From positions 868,001 through 932,000 of the forward strand of contig JAYKYS010000024.1 of assembly GCA_036924285.1 (NCBI GenBank): DNA of 64,000 nucleotides, given 5' to 3'. Positions 1-12,763 of the stretch are shown here, piece after piece (positions within the stretch are counted from its first letter, which is position 1; each line of letters begins with the position of its first letter). Below the pieces are notes generated by a model. The model was given only the letters and a program-made list of their open reading frames with translations, had not been told where the DNA came from and ran no database searches. The DNA comes from Asterella californica (lineage: Eukaryota; Streptophyta; Marchantiopsida; Marchantiales; Aytoniaceae). A program made the translations under genes and the position numbers.

Positions 1-3000
1 TTAATGAATAAACTTTGCATACTGTTCACTTCTTCCATCTTCGGAAGAGGGGAATATACATCCCCGACGAACTCTGAAAACTTTTACTCGTTTATGGTTA
101 TCCAGAAAATATATAAGTGTTAAATGAAAAATATATACTAAAGAAATATAAAAATTAAAAAATTCCATAAAAATTATTTGTTACCTCATGCCTGGAAACA
201 CGGGGAGAGCAGGAGAAAACCCATAAGTGGTGAGTCTGTTCTCGCGCTTCAGAAGGTACAAGAGCGGACAGTTGTAGTCATGATTACATTAAAGAATGAG
301 GCGTTTAATTTAATACCTAACCCTTCCTGCCGGAAAGATTAGGTATAAAATTAAATGGTTTCCCCTCTTCTGAACTCGGAAGAGGTGAATATACACAGCA
401 TCACATATATCAGGGGAATGTACAAAGGTTTTTAATTTATCACCTAATGCTTCTCGCTTCTATAGAATCAATTCTCTCACACGACTGCTGTCCGCTCTTA
501 TTTTCTCCTGCTGCGCGTAATAGTTTATGGGTTATCTCGTATAAGATAGTTAACATATACTAATTATATTAAATATACTAATTAACAGACTATGTATATT
601 CACTCTCGGCTGAGTTACTTCCATGTATTTCAATGCTCATGTTTTTAGTTTTGAAACCAACCAATCGCCAGACTTCTTGGAAAGTTTAGTACGAAATCGA
701 TTTTCAAGATGACCCCTCTAAACACTTGAGTTTAATCACATTTTGAACACACCCTTCTAAACATTTTAATCATATCAAATATTTTTTTCTGTTTTAGTGT
801 ACCTCTAACTGTTCTTATTATAACAGTCTTTTGTTATTTTCATGAGTTCACTTGCAAGAGACTCGAACTGATGCTTCTGGATCCTTAGGCACAGTCTGCT
901 TGCAGTAGGCAACTCACTTTATTTGAAAAACGATTACTATAATAGTTATATATAGTTGAACATGCACCGTATGTATCCCGGACCCAGAGCAGGAACGACT
1001 GGCTGCAGCTACTAGAGTGGAAGCAAAAATGATGAAAATGATGTCTGCTTTTTGTGTTTCATGCCTTCTACGTCTGAGCTCGCGAATCCTCTTCTCTGAT
1101 TTTCTGTTCTGTGCCGTCCGGTTGTCGTTTTCCTCTTTTCTTCCAGAAGTGCACTTGGGATGTATATTCACCTCTTTTGCAAGGTTTATTGAAGTAATCA
1201 TTTGAATCGGCAACCGGTAGCAGTTATATTGTTGGAGGCACGTTGGTATATATTTCACTTATGGGTTTTCTAGATGCTTCTGCAGTTCTCTGTATGGTTA
1301 ACATTGAACTTAAATATTAATTCTTATTTCAGTAAAAACTGATTTGGAATTTTTGTATTAGTGTAATAGTTTCAATTTTTTCGATAACAAATACCAAGTA
1401 AATGAACATGCATATTTGTGATGAGATGCATGCATTATCACCTTCTCCGTGCTTAATTTATGACCAACCTTTCGTTTGAAAAGATTAGGTATAAAGTGAG
1501 AAGTAAAAAATACATTTTTTCATTCTGCTATGGCTAATGTCTTTCAAAGTATAAAGACATTATACTTTGAAAGTTGAACATTTCATATCCTTCACGTATA
1601 GGTTTATGATCCCAAGCGCTGAGTGCAACCAAAGTAATCTTTATTTATAGATTTCTAACCTTGAAATATTATTTTAATAATATTAACTTGATAGATAAAA
1701 TATAGTGCATCTTACTCAGCTTCGCTTCCCTCTTGTGAAAACATATTTACTCGAACATATTTCTGTATTCTAAAATAGATTAATTTTTATGTAATCTTTT
1801 AATTATCTTTTCGAAACCAATCATCACTCCACCAACCCATTTGTGAATTTTTCGATTGTAATATCGCTTGTCCAGCCAAAAGTTCATGTTACATGCACTA
1901 CGTTTACATCCCATTCTCTTATTGGATGTATATGCGCCTAGACCTAGTTCGATCGCTGTTAGGGGAGAAAATCAAACATTATTAGTGTGTTTTAACTTTA
2001 CCTTGTCCAATCAGAGAACCTTATACATGCTTTTGTCACGCCGGTTGTTTCTCCAGACCCTCCTAAATTTTTCTAGATTTTACTTTTCATAGTTTAGTCA
2101 AAAAGAAGACAAAGATTTTACTTTTCTTGACAAGCAAGAGCTTTATTCTCCAGACTGAGTGCGTAATACTGTATCGTTTATGGGTTCAGTTTTCTCATGA
2201 CCAAGTGTTGAAATAACGAGATCTGGTTTCGTTCATGTGATTGGAAGTTATTTTATATTTTCTGTAAATAGTACTTTTGTTCTTTCTTCATTTTTATATT
2301 GTCTTTTTTCTATCTATTCTTACTATTCTCATAATTTTGGACGTAAGTTCTCTATAAGAAAGGTCTAGAATATATTTTGTTCTAAAGCTTTTTCTTCTGA
2401 ATTTCTGTTTCGTCACCTTCGATCTCAATAATTATAGAACTATACTGTCAGCTTTAAATGTAAGATGCAAGCTGCTTACAGAAGAATTAGAGAAGAATTT
2501 GCGGTCTGAAATCTATTCTAAATCTCATTAAGAACTAATCAACTTCATTAATTTTTTCCCGTACTTAACGGTTGTCTTCTTCCTTCTTTGCCTAAAGTTC
2601 GCTTGGGATGTATATTTTGTATGCTTGTGTCATCTTTCAAGATCGAGAGGTAAGTACGCCCATGCATAGAATCTATGATGGAAGCTAGCCGCTATAGCCA
2701 CATACAGTAAGCGAGACCAAAATATGTATCCTAAACTACCTAACCAAGGATAACTGGGAAAGGGACAAACGGAGCATGAGGGAGAAAAAATAGAGAAAAT
2801 GAATTGGTTCCGGAGGATGAGATGAGTTCAGTGATTATTTTCATATTTTTCAAATTTTTGTTTCACGTGCGCCACAAGCTGAAGTGAGTCTGAAAAAACC
2901 CATAAGTACAGAACTTTAGTTCACTGCTCAAACCATAAGACGGGAGGATGCTCTCAGATAATCATTAAATTATAAGTGATTTAATTTATTATCTAACCTT

Positions 3001-3250
3001 TTTCATCATTAAGTAATAAATTAAACCTGCCACCTCCTCCATCTGAAGATGGAGAAGGTGATTATGCAGGCTTGCCTACCTCTGTAGTCGTGTTTCAGTT
3101 TTGGAAGACAAATATTACCGCTAGCTTTCTAACTTAATTATATTATATTAATTGGTTGGAAAAAACTGATTTATAAAATATACTAAATCCTCGCTGGAAT
3201 TCTCGCTGGTACCGATCACCCGGCCACTTCCTACTGGCTGGAGGGCAGCT
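1..3250. repeat. AT-rich repeat region with foldback elements
   Basis: No gene is supported in this stretch. It holds several short dispersed repeats. About 205-515 forms a foldback: GAGCAGGAGAAAA near 208 and AGAGCGGACAGT near 260 recur as reverse complements near 484-510. Inside it, 304-354 is a palindrome of the TTTAATTTA..ACCTAA type, followed by a small hairpin at 363-386. A second pair of the same kind lies at 2980-3060. The 1180-1400 segment resembles 29385-29580 and the terminal repeats of the 28-33 kb element; all share a CACTTATGGGTT-like core. Open frames here are short and show no recognisable protein. Confidence 0.6.
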
Positions 3251-3775
3251 TTAGAGTCTCGCTAAAAGGTGAGAACTCTTGCCAGCACAACAGTCGTTCT
3301 AAATGGAGAACTGATTGATATGTAATTGATACTCCGAGGACAGCTATCACCATCGCGAAACGTAACCGAAACAGAACTTGTTTCAGTTTACGCTGGTGAG
3401 TTAAAATTATTGGATCGCAGCAAGGGCCGAGTCTAGGAATAAATTTGGACGAGGGCTATTTTGACCGGAGTTTCCCCCCCGGAAAACACGAGATCGAAAA
3501 CATAGATTCGGTTGAAGGAAGAGCGAATTCGTGCATCGCCGTTTCCGGGTCCTCTCTAGTGGGAGCCTGAATTGCCTAATGCTAATTCATCGATCGAGCG
3601 AAAGCAAACGGGAGTTTGTTGTGCCTCCGCAGTAAAGAATTTCTTGTTTCATTTTCTTGTTTCATTGGATTGGTTCGGACGACTACGCAGATAGACACAG
3701 CGACAGGAGAATTTCGTTTTCCTGTCTGTCTGTGGTAGGAAACCACGGGCGTCGGGGAAAGTTCACTGGGGAGAG
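3251..3775 (+). promoter_or_regulatory. Upstream region and 5' leader of APH1
   Basis: This stretch before the APH1 start is richer in GC than the repeats to its left and has no long open frame. I see no clear TATA box close to the start. The segment at about 3690-3745 has GACAGGAGAA and a near complement TTTTCCTGTCTG and could fold as a short leader hairpin. The promoter assignment rests on position only. Confidence 0.35.
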
Positions 3776-6192
3776 ATGACCTTCACCGGGGGCCTTGGAT
3801 ATTCACTAATCGCTTTGGGACCTGCGATTGCTTTGTTTTTCACTGTCATAGTCGGCAAGCCCTTCCTCATCCTCACTTTGTTATTTAGGTATGGTTCACT
3901 TCGGTGGTCATTCTGCCCTTTATCCATAGGTGACAGTCTTGATTTCAGTTTGAACCGAGTTGAATCTATCGTAGGGCTTGTTTTCGCCGAATTCTTATAC
4001 GGGTGAATGCGTTTCTCTCTCCATATATAGATCGTGGAATGCTGCCATTTAGGTTGGAAAAAGAGAACGAGGAGTAGTGGACCTGTTTAGTGGCGCTTTG
4101 AAAGTCAAGGTTATCGGCGGGGAAGAATTTCCATCGAAGCACGGTAGACAGCGAGTTTGGAACTCTAGTAGTAAGCTTCATGTGGGCGAGGATTTTCGGT
4201 CATTCTTGTTTTGGGCGTAGGGATCTTGTGATCTTCCACATTTATCCACAGTTTTAGTTGAGTTTGCACTGTGTTCTTAACGTGTTTGGAGAGAGCTTAC
4301 ATTGAAGAGAATCTGCTGCCACCTCTTAGATTTCCCCTTTCGAAAGAAAGGGGAAATCTAAGAGGTGGCAGCAGAAAAGTTGAAAGGAACAAGAAGATCA
4401 AACTCTTGATCATTTTATGATCGCCAGTACCCTTCCGTGCTCGATGTTATCGTGCTCTAGATTGCTTAAAGTACAGTGCCATAGTACTTGACCGAAGTAA
4501 ACTTTCATATCGGGAATGCACGCACAGGACGAATTGTGAAATTTACAAAATGTACAAGCATTCTACAAATTTGCGAGGGCCATGATCCGGTGGCACTGAG
4601 ATAGAATGTCAGCAACAAGTCACAGACTATCCTGTCTTTGTGGTTCTTCGCTAAGTTTGCTCATCTGTTTGAACACAGTGTTTTGAGCTGGCTCGTGAGT
4701 CTTGTATTAATTGCGAGTGTATGGAGGGCGTTTCTCCCGGGGGAATCAAACGTTTGGGTGTACATTCCTCTGCTTCTCTCGGCAGTCGGCGGTCAGGAAG
4801 CAGCAAGACGTATGTTTTGGCATCTCTATGTGTGAGTTTTCCTCTCCCAAATCTCTCCCTCTACGTCAGCCCAAGCAAATACTGTTTAGTTACGTTATTG
4901 TATTCAGTCTGTTGTTAGTGATATTGTTCGTGCTGTATCGGTTGAAGTCCAGGAATGTTCTCACTTTACCTTCTCATTATTCAGGAGAGTCGAGGATGTC
5001 TTGAACAAGATAGCGCTGAAGCTGTCGAAACCCCAACTACATGCTGTGGACAAACTGGAAATTGCTCTTGGTACGAACCATACTCCTGCCCTACCCGTCA
5101 GCCTCCCATTTCACGACTTTGTAATTAACGTACGTCTTACAGTTGTGGGCCTGAACTTTGATTCACTTGCCTATTCTAAGTTTCACGTATGTTGTGGCTG
5201 TGTTGTGCAGCGTTTGGTCTAGGACATGGATTAGCCCATGTAATTTTCTTCTGTATCGCACTGCTTACCCCATCTTTCGGACCTGCAACCTTTTACGCTA
5301 ATAGCTGCTCGCAAATGCCTTTCTTTTTCATGGCCGGTAAGTCTGCATCTTTGCAGAAACTATCTTAACGACTAAACTTTTTCCATGTTGTCAACCGACA
5401 AGCTGGGTCTTTACTGTTAGCATCTTTGCGCTTTGTTATGCTTCTAATTCTCTCTCCAGTATCTGTAAGCTCTAGGACCATGGCCTGTGTCACGGTGAAG
5501 TCACACTATGCCATGGTGGGCATTCGGATGACCAGATACGACTTACCGTTTGCATTGTGTCGTTATTGGTCAGCAACCCTCGGGAAAGAGCTACTCAAAT
5601 GGGATGAGAGGTCATGGCTCGTGAAGCATGATGATGCTTGATGTAGCATCTCGTCTCCCATGACGTTGTGTGTAAATCTGGTGAAGATCTGCCTTACTGA
5701 GTCGTTGGTTCGGTGGCGTGTGCAGCGTTGACAGGATTAAGCTTCCTGCTCATTCACACCTTCTCCATGATTATAGCATTTGACGGACACGCGGATGGCA
5801 AGAAGTCGCAACAATTTTTTGCTCCTGGCATGCATCTCCTGGCGTCTCTCACGGTATGCTGTTTCTGTGAGTTAAATGAGAAATGTGGTCATGCTGACCG
5901 GTCTCCAGTTACTTCTAACTTCATAACCGACACGGCACTCCCAGCCTCGAGTAAGAAAAGCTTGAAAAGCTGTTCTTCATTGTGAAAGGTTGTGACGATT
6001 CCGATGCTAATTTACCACTGCAATGTGACTCTGCAGACATTGGCGAATCTAGCCCAAGGAGGTTGTGTATATGGTGTTTCTGCGACTCTATCTTGTGCGT
6101 TAGTGACATCAGCTGTCTGCTGGAAAATTCAGTGGGATAAGGCAGGAGCAGATCCTTTGCCTTCGAGTATTTCAAACAGAACACATCATTAA
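3776..6192 (+). CDS. APH1: Gamma-secretase subunit APH1, complete, six exons
   Basis: This gene encodes the multi-pass scaffold subunit of the gamma-secretase intramembrane protease, which assembles with presenilin, nicastrin and PEN2 in endomembranes. Exons are 3776-3888, 4679-4831, 4985-5070, 5211-5336, 5726-5853 and 6037-6192. All have GT-AG borders and matching phases, giving 253 residues, close to the roughly 250 of plant APH1. The N-terminus [16 protein letters not shown] and the segment [10 protein letters not shown] fit the family. Exon 4 has GLGHGLAH (residues 120-127), the plant version of the Gly-rich helix 4 motif; the third Gly of the animal GxxxGxxxG is Val128 here. The two conserved membrane histidines are His170 (LIHTF) and His196 (MHLLAS). 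About seven hydrophobic helices are visible. The start is the first ATG of the conserved frame. Intron 1 carries a perfect hairpin at 4312-4375. There are no frame breaks, so the gene looks functional. Confidence 0.93.
4312..4375. repeat. Perfect 30-bp inverted repeat with GAAA loop in APH1 intron 1
   Basis: Left arm 4312-4341 starts TCTGCTGCCACCTC and ends CCCCTTTC. Right arm 4346-4375 is its exact reverse complement. The four-base spacer is GAAA, so an RNA copy would form a 30-bp perfect stem closed by a C-G pair on a GNRA-type tetraloop. It lies inside intron 1 (3889-4678). Origin is unknown: a small foldback insertion, an RNA hairpin locus or a template-switch event are all possible. Confidence 0.9.
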
Positions 6193-7853
6193 AAAGCCCA
6201 ACTGAATCTGTATTGTATATAACATCTCCGTCTCCTAAAAGGTCCAATGTATCATTACCTGTCGCCCACTGTATCAGCTCTAGTGATCGTACAAAGTTGA
6301 TTGCATGGACCAACACATATATCCGAGTACCCACTAGAGTGGATTCGACTCACAGTTTATATTTCTCTACGAGGGTGGACAACCTTTACCATTTTCAATA
6401 CTTGGATGGAGCTTTTGGTCAGTGTCCACTTCGGTAGTCACATTCTAAATGCAGACAGGCTGTAGGACCATTTTCGCGTCTTTTGTAAGAAGTCGAAGCA
6501 AATTGACCCCCATGTGTCGCATTACGCTGCAGTTGAACAGACTCGAGTATTAACATGAAGATAGACTAGTCACAGGACTCGCAAGTTCACGGAGCGGATG
6601 GTGGTAGGAGGCATAGGGCTGTGAGTGCAAAGTCTCTCCAGATTCCAAGTGAGAGAAGGCCATATCGTCGACTATGTTACCGTTCTGTTGGCGAGCAGAC
6701 AGCCGAATCGCTTTGTTTTTACTGTTGCACTTGATGAAACAGGAGCTACTGTATTCGGAAAGCTAGCTCCTGAGAAATGTGCAACAGAGAACTGGGGGAT
6801 TACCGCTCATCAATCAATTCGCGTTGTATTGCAGATCGATACCGTCAATGGGGTCCAACAAAGCCGAGCTATAATGTTATCATAAACGCAGAACAGGCCC
6901 AGATGGGTGGATTGTGCCGACTTCGAACCGCGATTTGTGCTTTGATCTCTTTCAGAAAGCGAGTGTGTGGGAGTTTGCACCCTAGATCTCTCCATGTCGG
7001 TGACCAGAGAGGACGTATTGAGGTCACGGTTGGACGGTGTAGAAATCTCCTAAATTGACTATCAAGTACTTCCATTCTGGACAATGATTATACCAAGAAT
7101 CTACCGGTGCAATTTGCCATGAGGCAACTTTCTTCATCGGTAAGCACTTTTTTCCTTTGATTAGACATGGCACGATCCCCATCGCAATAATATCTTGCGA
7201 TGCCTCGGCGAGAACGGCAGAGGTGAGTCGATTATTGTAGATCATTTCTCTTGATCGCGTGCCGGATTCCGCAAGGTTGGCACGACCAGACTGAAACACT
7301 ATCGGTTCTATGTTTCTCTCTGAGTGAAGTAGTCAATCACATCCAGCATCATTCATCAAACAGACCGTAATGCCCATGAACCTCCCGAACTCCAACCATG
7401 GTTTCTCGAAGGTGTACACGCCAGAACATGTCTAGACAGTCCACCTTCTCCAAGTTGGACTGTCTACATCTACGGACTCTCAACCCTCTTTTGCAACCAT
7501 AGGCAACAAAGCCCGCAGATGAAGCATTCGAACCGGTCGTGACTAGGATTTCTTGACGGCTTACTTCTATGGTCCTCCGGAGTCCGGGTCACGGTGGACA
7601 AAGCGACTTCATTCCCAGTTTATCCCGGACCTAGTTCCACGACGATGCTACTCCCGACTCGAAATACACTTCTGCTTAAACTTAGCTGGCCTCACTATAA
7701 ACGGCAATAGATCCTCGTTCCAGTTATAAATGCCAGTAGGTCTCTTTCACTGGAGCGTTCCAGCTACCTGTTTCTTGCTTCAAGTCCCCCGGCCATGTTT
7801 CAACCGGCTAAGAAGTAAACTGGAGCTGTCAAGTAAGCATGTTCGTCAGATGC
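6193..7853. other. Intergenic, no supported gene
   Basis: This follows the APH1 stop and reaches the end of the minus-strand gene. Open frames up to about 90 codons exist on both strands, but none shows recognisable family features, flanking splice sites or consistent composition. A short inverted repeat lies near 7430-7463 (TAGACAGTCCA, 12-base spacer, TGGACTGTCTA). Confidence 0.5.
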
Positions 7854-8963
7854 CTACTTTCTATCTTTGAATACGAACTCTCCTGCTTGATCAGAAACCA
7901 CTAAACTCGTGTATTGAAATACTCGCTGCAAAAGCTCTGCATCCACACCGTATTGTCTGGCTATGCTCTGTACGTCCATCTTTTGTTCTTGATATAGAAG
8001 GAAAACTTCCTGGAGCTGCTTCAGATTCAAAGTTCCAGCTGACACTATAGTCTCCTCGTCAGGGCCCGACTGCAGTGATGTATGCCGATCCGTCGGCTTC
8101 GGTCTAGATGATTCATCAGTAACAACAGCCTGCACAGAACAAACTTATAAGCCACATGCAGGGATAGCGTTCCGGTCGTGATTCGTTCCCAGCCAACGGA
8201 CCTTTTTGACAGGGGCAACGAGAGGTTACATGAAACTTCTCCCAACAACGAAACAAGTCCTGCAACGAGCGTTCACGAATCATGGAAGGTTGATGATTCA
8301 AAGTGGCGAAACTCCCTTACATCTCCCATTTCCTGTCGTCCACCGGGCCTCGTTCTGATTATTCCCGCCACCTGTGACATAGCCTCGAAATTCGGATCCC
8401 GACGCTCCAAATCCAGCTCTGGCTCAACAGTGACCTCTGCAGGAACACATGACGCGACAGACGAGAGGTTGGCAATCTACTACGTGATACAAGTTCCCAG
8501 CGGATCTTTAAACGATACCAGCGTCCAGACCAGCTTCAATTATATAGCACGTATAAATTGTGAAGAATCAATACGAACTTAAACGATTGTCAGGAGCTGT
8601 TATTTCATAAGGGATTTCCGCTGAAGCAAACGCACAAATTTGATTACAGAGTTACTTCAGCTGAGACAAAAGGACGGACCGGGATCTTGGTCAAAACGGA
8701 GGAACATGAAATAAAAGGGCTTTTGACAGCATCACATGATCCATTAGAAGGCTCTCGCACAACTCACGAGGCTCAGGAGACGCATGTTTCCCATCTGCAG
8801 CTTGTCGCTTCACTGGACCGTCGGGTTTTACAGTCGAAAATGCTGTAATGTGCGTTGGTAGCCGAAGCCTGCGAGCTGCCTGCAACATTTTGGTGAAATG
8901 CGCTTTCTCTCGCCGCAGTTTCAACTGGGAGATTCTTCTCTCCGTTTGGAACAAATCCGAGAC
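7854..8963 (-). CDS. Unrecognised protein, last three exons (5' end unresolved)
   Basis: Three minus-strand exons join in frame: 8963-8768, 8436-8321 and 8129-7854 (stop included). Donors are GTGAGT and GTAAGG, acceptors are CTGCAG and GTGCAG, and phases match, with a Gln codon split across the first junction. They give 195 residues. Residues 1-65 are Arg/Lys-rich (ERRISQLKLRREKAHF). The middle exon carries ELDLERRDPNFEAMSQVAG. The last exon has a helical segment, LNLKQLQEVFLLYQEQKMD followed by SIARQYGVDAELLQRVF, which looks like a helix-turn-helix-like terminal module. It vaguely resembles the C-terminal end of the complex I assembly factor NDUFAF4, but I would not assign it. The acceptor before 8963 (CTAAG) is weak. 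A first exon may lie near 9350-9450, where MVSSGLGFGGHLCETKSQQG is encoded, but its donor phase does not fit directly. Confidence 0.6.
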
Positions 8964-11900
8964 CTTAGAACATTATTGTCACTAATTTCGCCGACGATCT
9001 CCTCTCTCCGACGCTCAGCCTAGACATCGAATTTCCCCTATGCGTTCTCTTCACGCTCTCCTGTTCCCTTCCGTACACAAAAGACGGTGAACTCTTCCCA
9101 GTAAGAGCAGCAAATTTCTGACGCTACCTACTATGCAACATTCCAGTCAAGCAGAACCCCTAACTAACTTCTCATTTCCTTTTCCTCCATTCCCAGGTCA
9201 TTCCCTTTCAAATTCGGTATCTAGAATTTGTACGATGACATGTTCATTAGCTACACTTACGACTAGTTCCGCATACGAGTTGCAAACTTTGCCAGCTCTC
9301 GGATGCTTCACTGGTGAACACTGAATAGAGGTAGAGAAATCTGTTTTCTTACTCTTGTTTGCTGGATCCGATCCGCTCTCAGTGCCCTGCTGGGACTTCG
9401 TCTCGCATAGGTGGCCTCCAAACCCTAAGCCGCTACTAACCATGCTGGTGATGATGTGTATGATGCAGCCTGCGGCCACGTGTGCGCAGCTACGAGAACA
9501 TCGTCCCGCTGCGACATGAGGAAGCACCCTCTTCTGCGCCAAGCACACGTTCAGGCACCAGTGCACGAGTAAACTCCAGCGCATGAGTTCCAGTGGCCGT
9601 GGAGGACCCTAAACGACTTGGTCACTGCTTTGGTGTGGCCTTTGCGGGTACGGATGAGCGAGAGATGGATTAGCTTTTGCCTTTTCTTTTGAAGGGTATT
9701 GCCTCCTGAAAGTTCAGTCTGGGGGTCAGTCTCAGTTATGCTTCTGGGGGAAGCATAACTGAGACGCCACTCGCTTGATGCCGACTTGTTGTGTATGCTA
9801 TACATTTGAGATTCTTGTAGGATCATCCGCGATTTTCTCAGTTGCTGCCGAGCCAGTAGACAATGTCGAGACATCTGGGAGTGATGGGTGGATGTTGAAC
9901 ACAGTGGATGTTGAACTGTATATTCTGTTCCAGTCTAGCAGGCTACTTGAGGGACCACCAGTGAAGGAAGGGTGTGCTTAAGCACAGAAGGCGTTGACGA
10001 TTTTGGAGCTTATACCCTGATCGCATCAGCAGGGAACTGAGACTGAAGGAATTCCAAGTGATGGAAGACCAGGCCATGATTCGGCTCAAAGCGTTTTTTG
10101 GTTCGGTCGTTGTTTTGATCCCAGCAAACCTACACCTGCTCGCAGAGTGCTTTGGAGTCAGCACCGAGTGGGCACTTCCTTCACAATTTGCGAGTAATCT
10201 ATTCTTGTTGATGATGTCTCGAACTATGTAATTGCTCTGCTAGCTTATTCGATAAGTCGAGTATGAAGTAGTCCATAGTAGTGTACGTACATTTTTGTGC
10301 ACGCGTTTGTGACGATTGGCGAAGCAGAGCAATTTTTTCCCAGCACAAAACGGGATTGGGCGTGGTGCATCCAGATAAACCACACCCTTCGGTTCGGTTG
10401 GGTTTGGGTTCGGTACCAGAACTAGTCCAAATTCTCTCGGGACATCCGATGATCAGGAACTACTGGAGAAGTTACCAACCAGTTCACAGCGTGGGACAGT
10501 CTGCAATTCTTGGTGCCCACGTCATGAGAGTCTGACTGACACACCGTGTTACCTTAGCCTGCATATTCGGACTCGCCATGAAAGCTGTTCATAAATCCGT
10601 TTGCCACCCATTAAGAACATCTAGTATTTCGAATAACGATCGTCGTCCCAACCAAATATCGAGCGGCAAGTAAAAATTGACAGTTGACCAAATTATGATC
10701 TCACTCGGCATAACTAATTGTGAATCTGAGCGGCAAAAGTTCTTGAATGAATCTTGAAAGTAGCAACGACGGGCAGCCTTGGTCAGGTCGTGGAACTGCC
10801 ACAGTATTCCTACGGAATATTCGCGTGGTCATTTCAACAAAACTGAAGGCTAAGAAGTCGGTGTAACGATGCGAGGACCGCCGGTGGATCCGTATAGTTC
10901 CAGGTAGCATACCTGTGGATCGTATAACCAAGGCCGGGGGAATTTACATTTATTGCAATGCTCGTAGATATATATAAAACAAATGATTCGATAATTCAGC
11001 ACAGTATTTACGTAGTGGGTACGATCGCCGATGCTCCTCGAGGTTTCTAAGCCAGCGTGTGCCTCATCATTGATTCTGTCTTCTATTTGAGGATGTGGGC
11101 AAGTTCAGTAGACTTCTATCATACTATTTCGTTGTTCTGTGTAGGTCACAAGACATCACAGGAGAGAATCAACAGTAGGCGGATTTATAATCCATAGCCA
11201 ACGGAGTAAAAGGAGGCGAATTGAGCGAAAGCCAACAACAGTAACCTTGAGTAAATATCGTGCCACTATCGCACTGTACTGACCTGACTGATTGTCGACC
11301 CGAGCACCGTTGGAAAGACACGGTGTTTCTCAACTGAATACGTAGGCTTACAAATTTTCAAATATACACCCTGTTAAATGGGCGGGAAACGGAGATACGC
11401 AGTGGACATCAATTAGGTACAGACTCTAGAGATGGAAGTCCTCATAGTGGTCCCCTATTTATACCGTACTGCATATGGTAGTTGGGACGATCACACGAAC
11501 GAGATCGTCCTGAGAAAACGCACTCTCCAGTTTCAAGAGCTGCTGCTGCCGATCCTGGAGAAAGCTTTTCTGATACCAGAATCAACGCTCCTTAGTTTCA
11601 ACAATCAAACCTAAAAATCTGGCGACACTCCCCCGCATCCGGCACGAGCCGTTTGCCTGCAATTTTTTGGCTTCTATTTAAATTCGCCGACAGCCCTCGT
11701 GACGTGGACATGTGCCGCAGATGTGATCGCAGCGAAGATAGCTCAGTCCTCTCGATCTTTGACCCGCAACGTACCATCACCTTACCGGTGAGTTGTTTTA
11801 CGAGTCACTCACGTTGTGCCTCATATGCGTTCGTCCTAGGTGATAACGCTGGACGGATGTTAGCTTGTCGAATTCCATAGTTCTACACCAACTACAAGAG

Positions 11901-12763
11901 CACCACCGAGACGCCGTTACAAATGGAGCGGGGCGGTGTCTTCCAGGTCAAATTAGCGGCTCCAGATCTGCACCAACCGCTGATTGACAACATGTCTATT
12001 CTTCGGTTTGCACGGTGATTGGCAGTTGTGAAGATTCCAATTCGGCTCCCTGTGATCCACGAATTCTGCTGAAGAAGTTGTGAAGGTGACAAGAATTTGG
12101 TAGTATTCTTACTTTGGCCTGAAGTTTGTGTTGTTCGGTCCGCACTGAGAGACAAACGTTGGTTAGGTGATCCACTTTTCACGTCTTTTCTGTTCGATCT
12201 CGCCGGCAAAGACTTTAGGGGTTTAAGCGCGCAGTGGAGATGGACTCCTCGTCGGGTCGTTGAGTCGTTGATAGTCAGAAACGGTGTAAATAGGCGCCTA
12301 ATCATCTCTGAAGATCTGGTAAAGGCTCATTAGCGGACTCCTGCTTCACCATTCGCAGGTGCTGGTAATACAAGTTAGGGGAACGGCGCCGCCATTACCA
12401 CAGCACGCCAGAACGAACACAGAGGAAGACTCGTGTGGTCATACTGGAATCGCATCCCTTTCTCAGCGCGTGGAGATTTTGAGATCTGTTTGATTATGCG
12501 AAGTACATTATGAGATCGCTTTCTCGCACTCTCTGCGCACTAGTTTCTATCGCGCTAGTCAAACTAAGTCGAGGGGGATGGAATAGCCTATCTTACGAAG
12601 GCGACACTGATTGATGGATCAGTACAGGACTCGTTTGAACCTTAGGTACAGAGGGAGGGCTTGCTGATAGTGAGTTCGTAGGCTATGCATCGATCCGACG
12701 TTAATTTGCGTGTGCATCTCCCACAGTAGCGCTTTGAGGAAGGAGATTCATTTTCTACGGAAT
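8964..12763. other. Mostly non-coding stretch
   Basis: The part up to about 9600 may hold the missing 5' exon of the minus-strand gene ending at 7854. From 9600 to 12763 I find no open frame with recognisable protein features. A perfect 16-bp inverted repeat sits at 9729-9765. The longest frame (11892-12305, minus, 137 codons) has low-information composition and no splice or family support. Confidence 0.45.
9729..9765. repeat. Perfect 16-bp inverted repeat
   Basis: GTCTCAGTTATGCTTC at 9729-9744 is followed by a five-base spacer and then by its exact reverse complement at 9750-9765. No gene overlaps it. It is similar in design to the APH1 intron hairpin but unrelated in sequence. Confidence 0.85.

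Noticed and set aside
6625..6885. Open frame downstream of APH1
   Set aside because: It starts at a non-ATG codon, has no domain features, and no splice sites link it to the neighbouring gene.
7854..8963. Assignment of the minus-strand gene to complex I assembly factor NDUFAF4
   Set aside because: Only a short helical stretch at the C-terminus is vaguely alike; the N-terminal hallmarks of that family are not seen, so the gene is left unnamed.
11892..12305. 137-codon minus-strand frame
   Set aside because: The translation has no recognisable motif or structured pattern, and the opposite strand is open for 78 codons over the same part.
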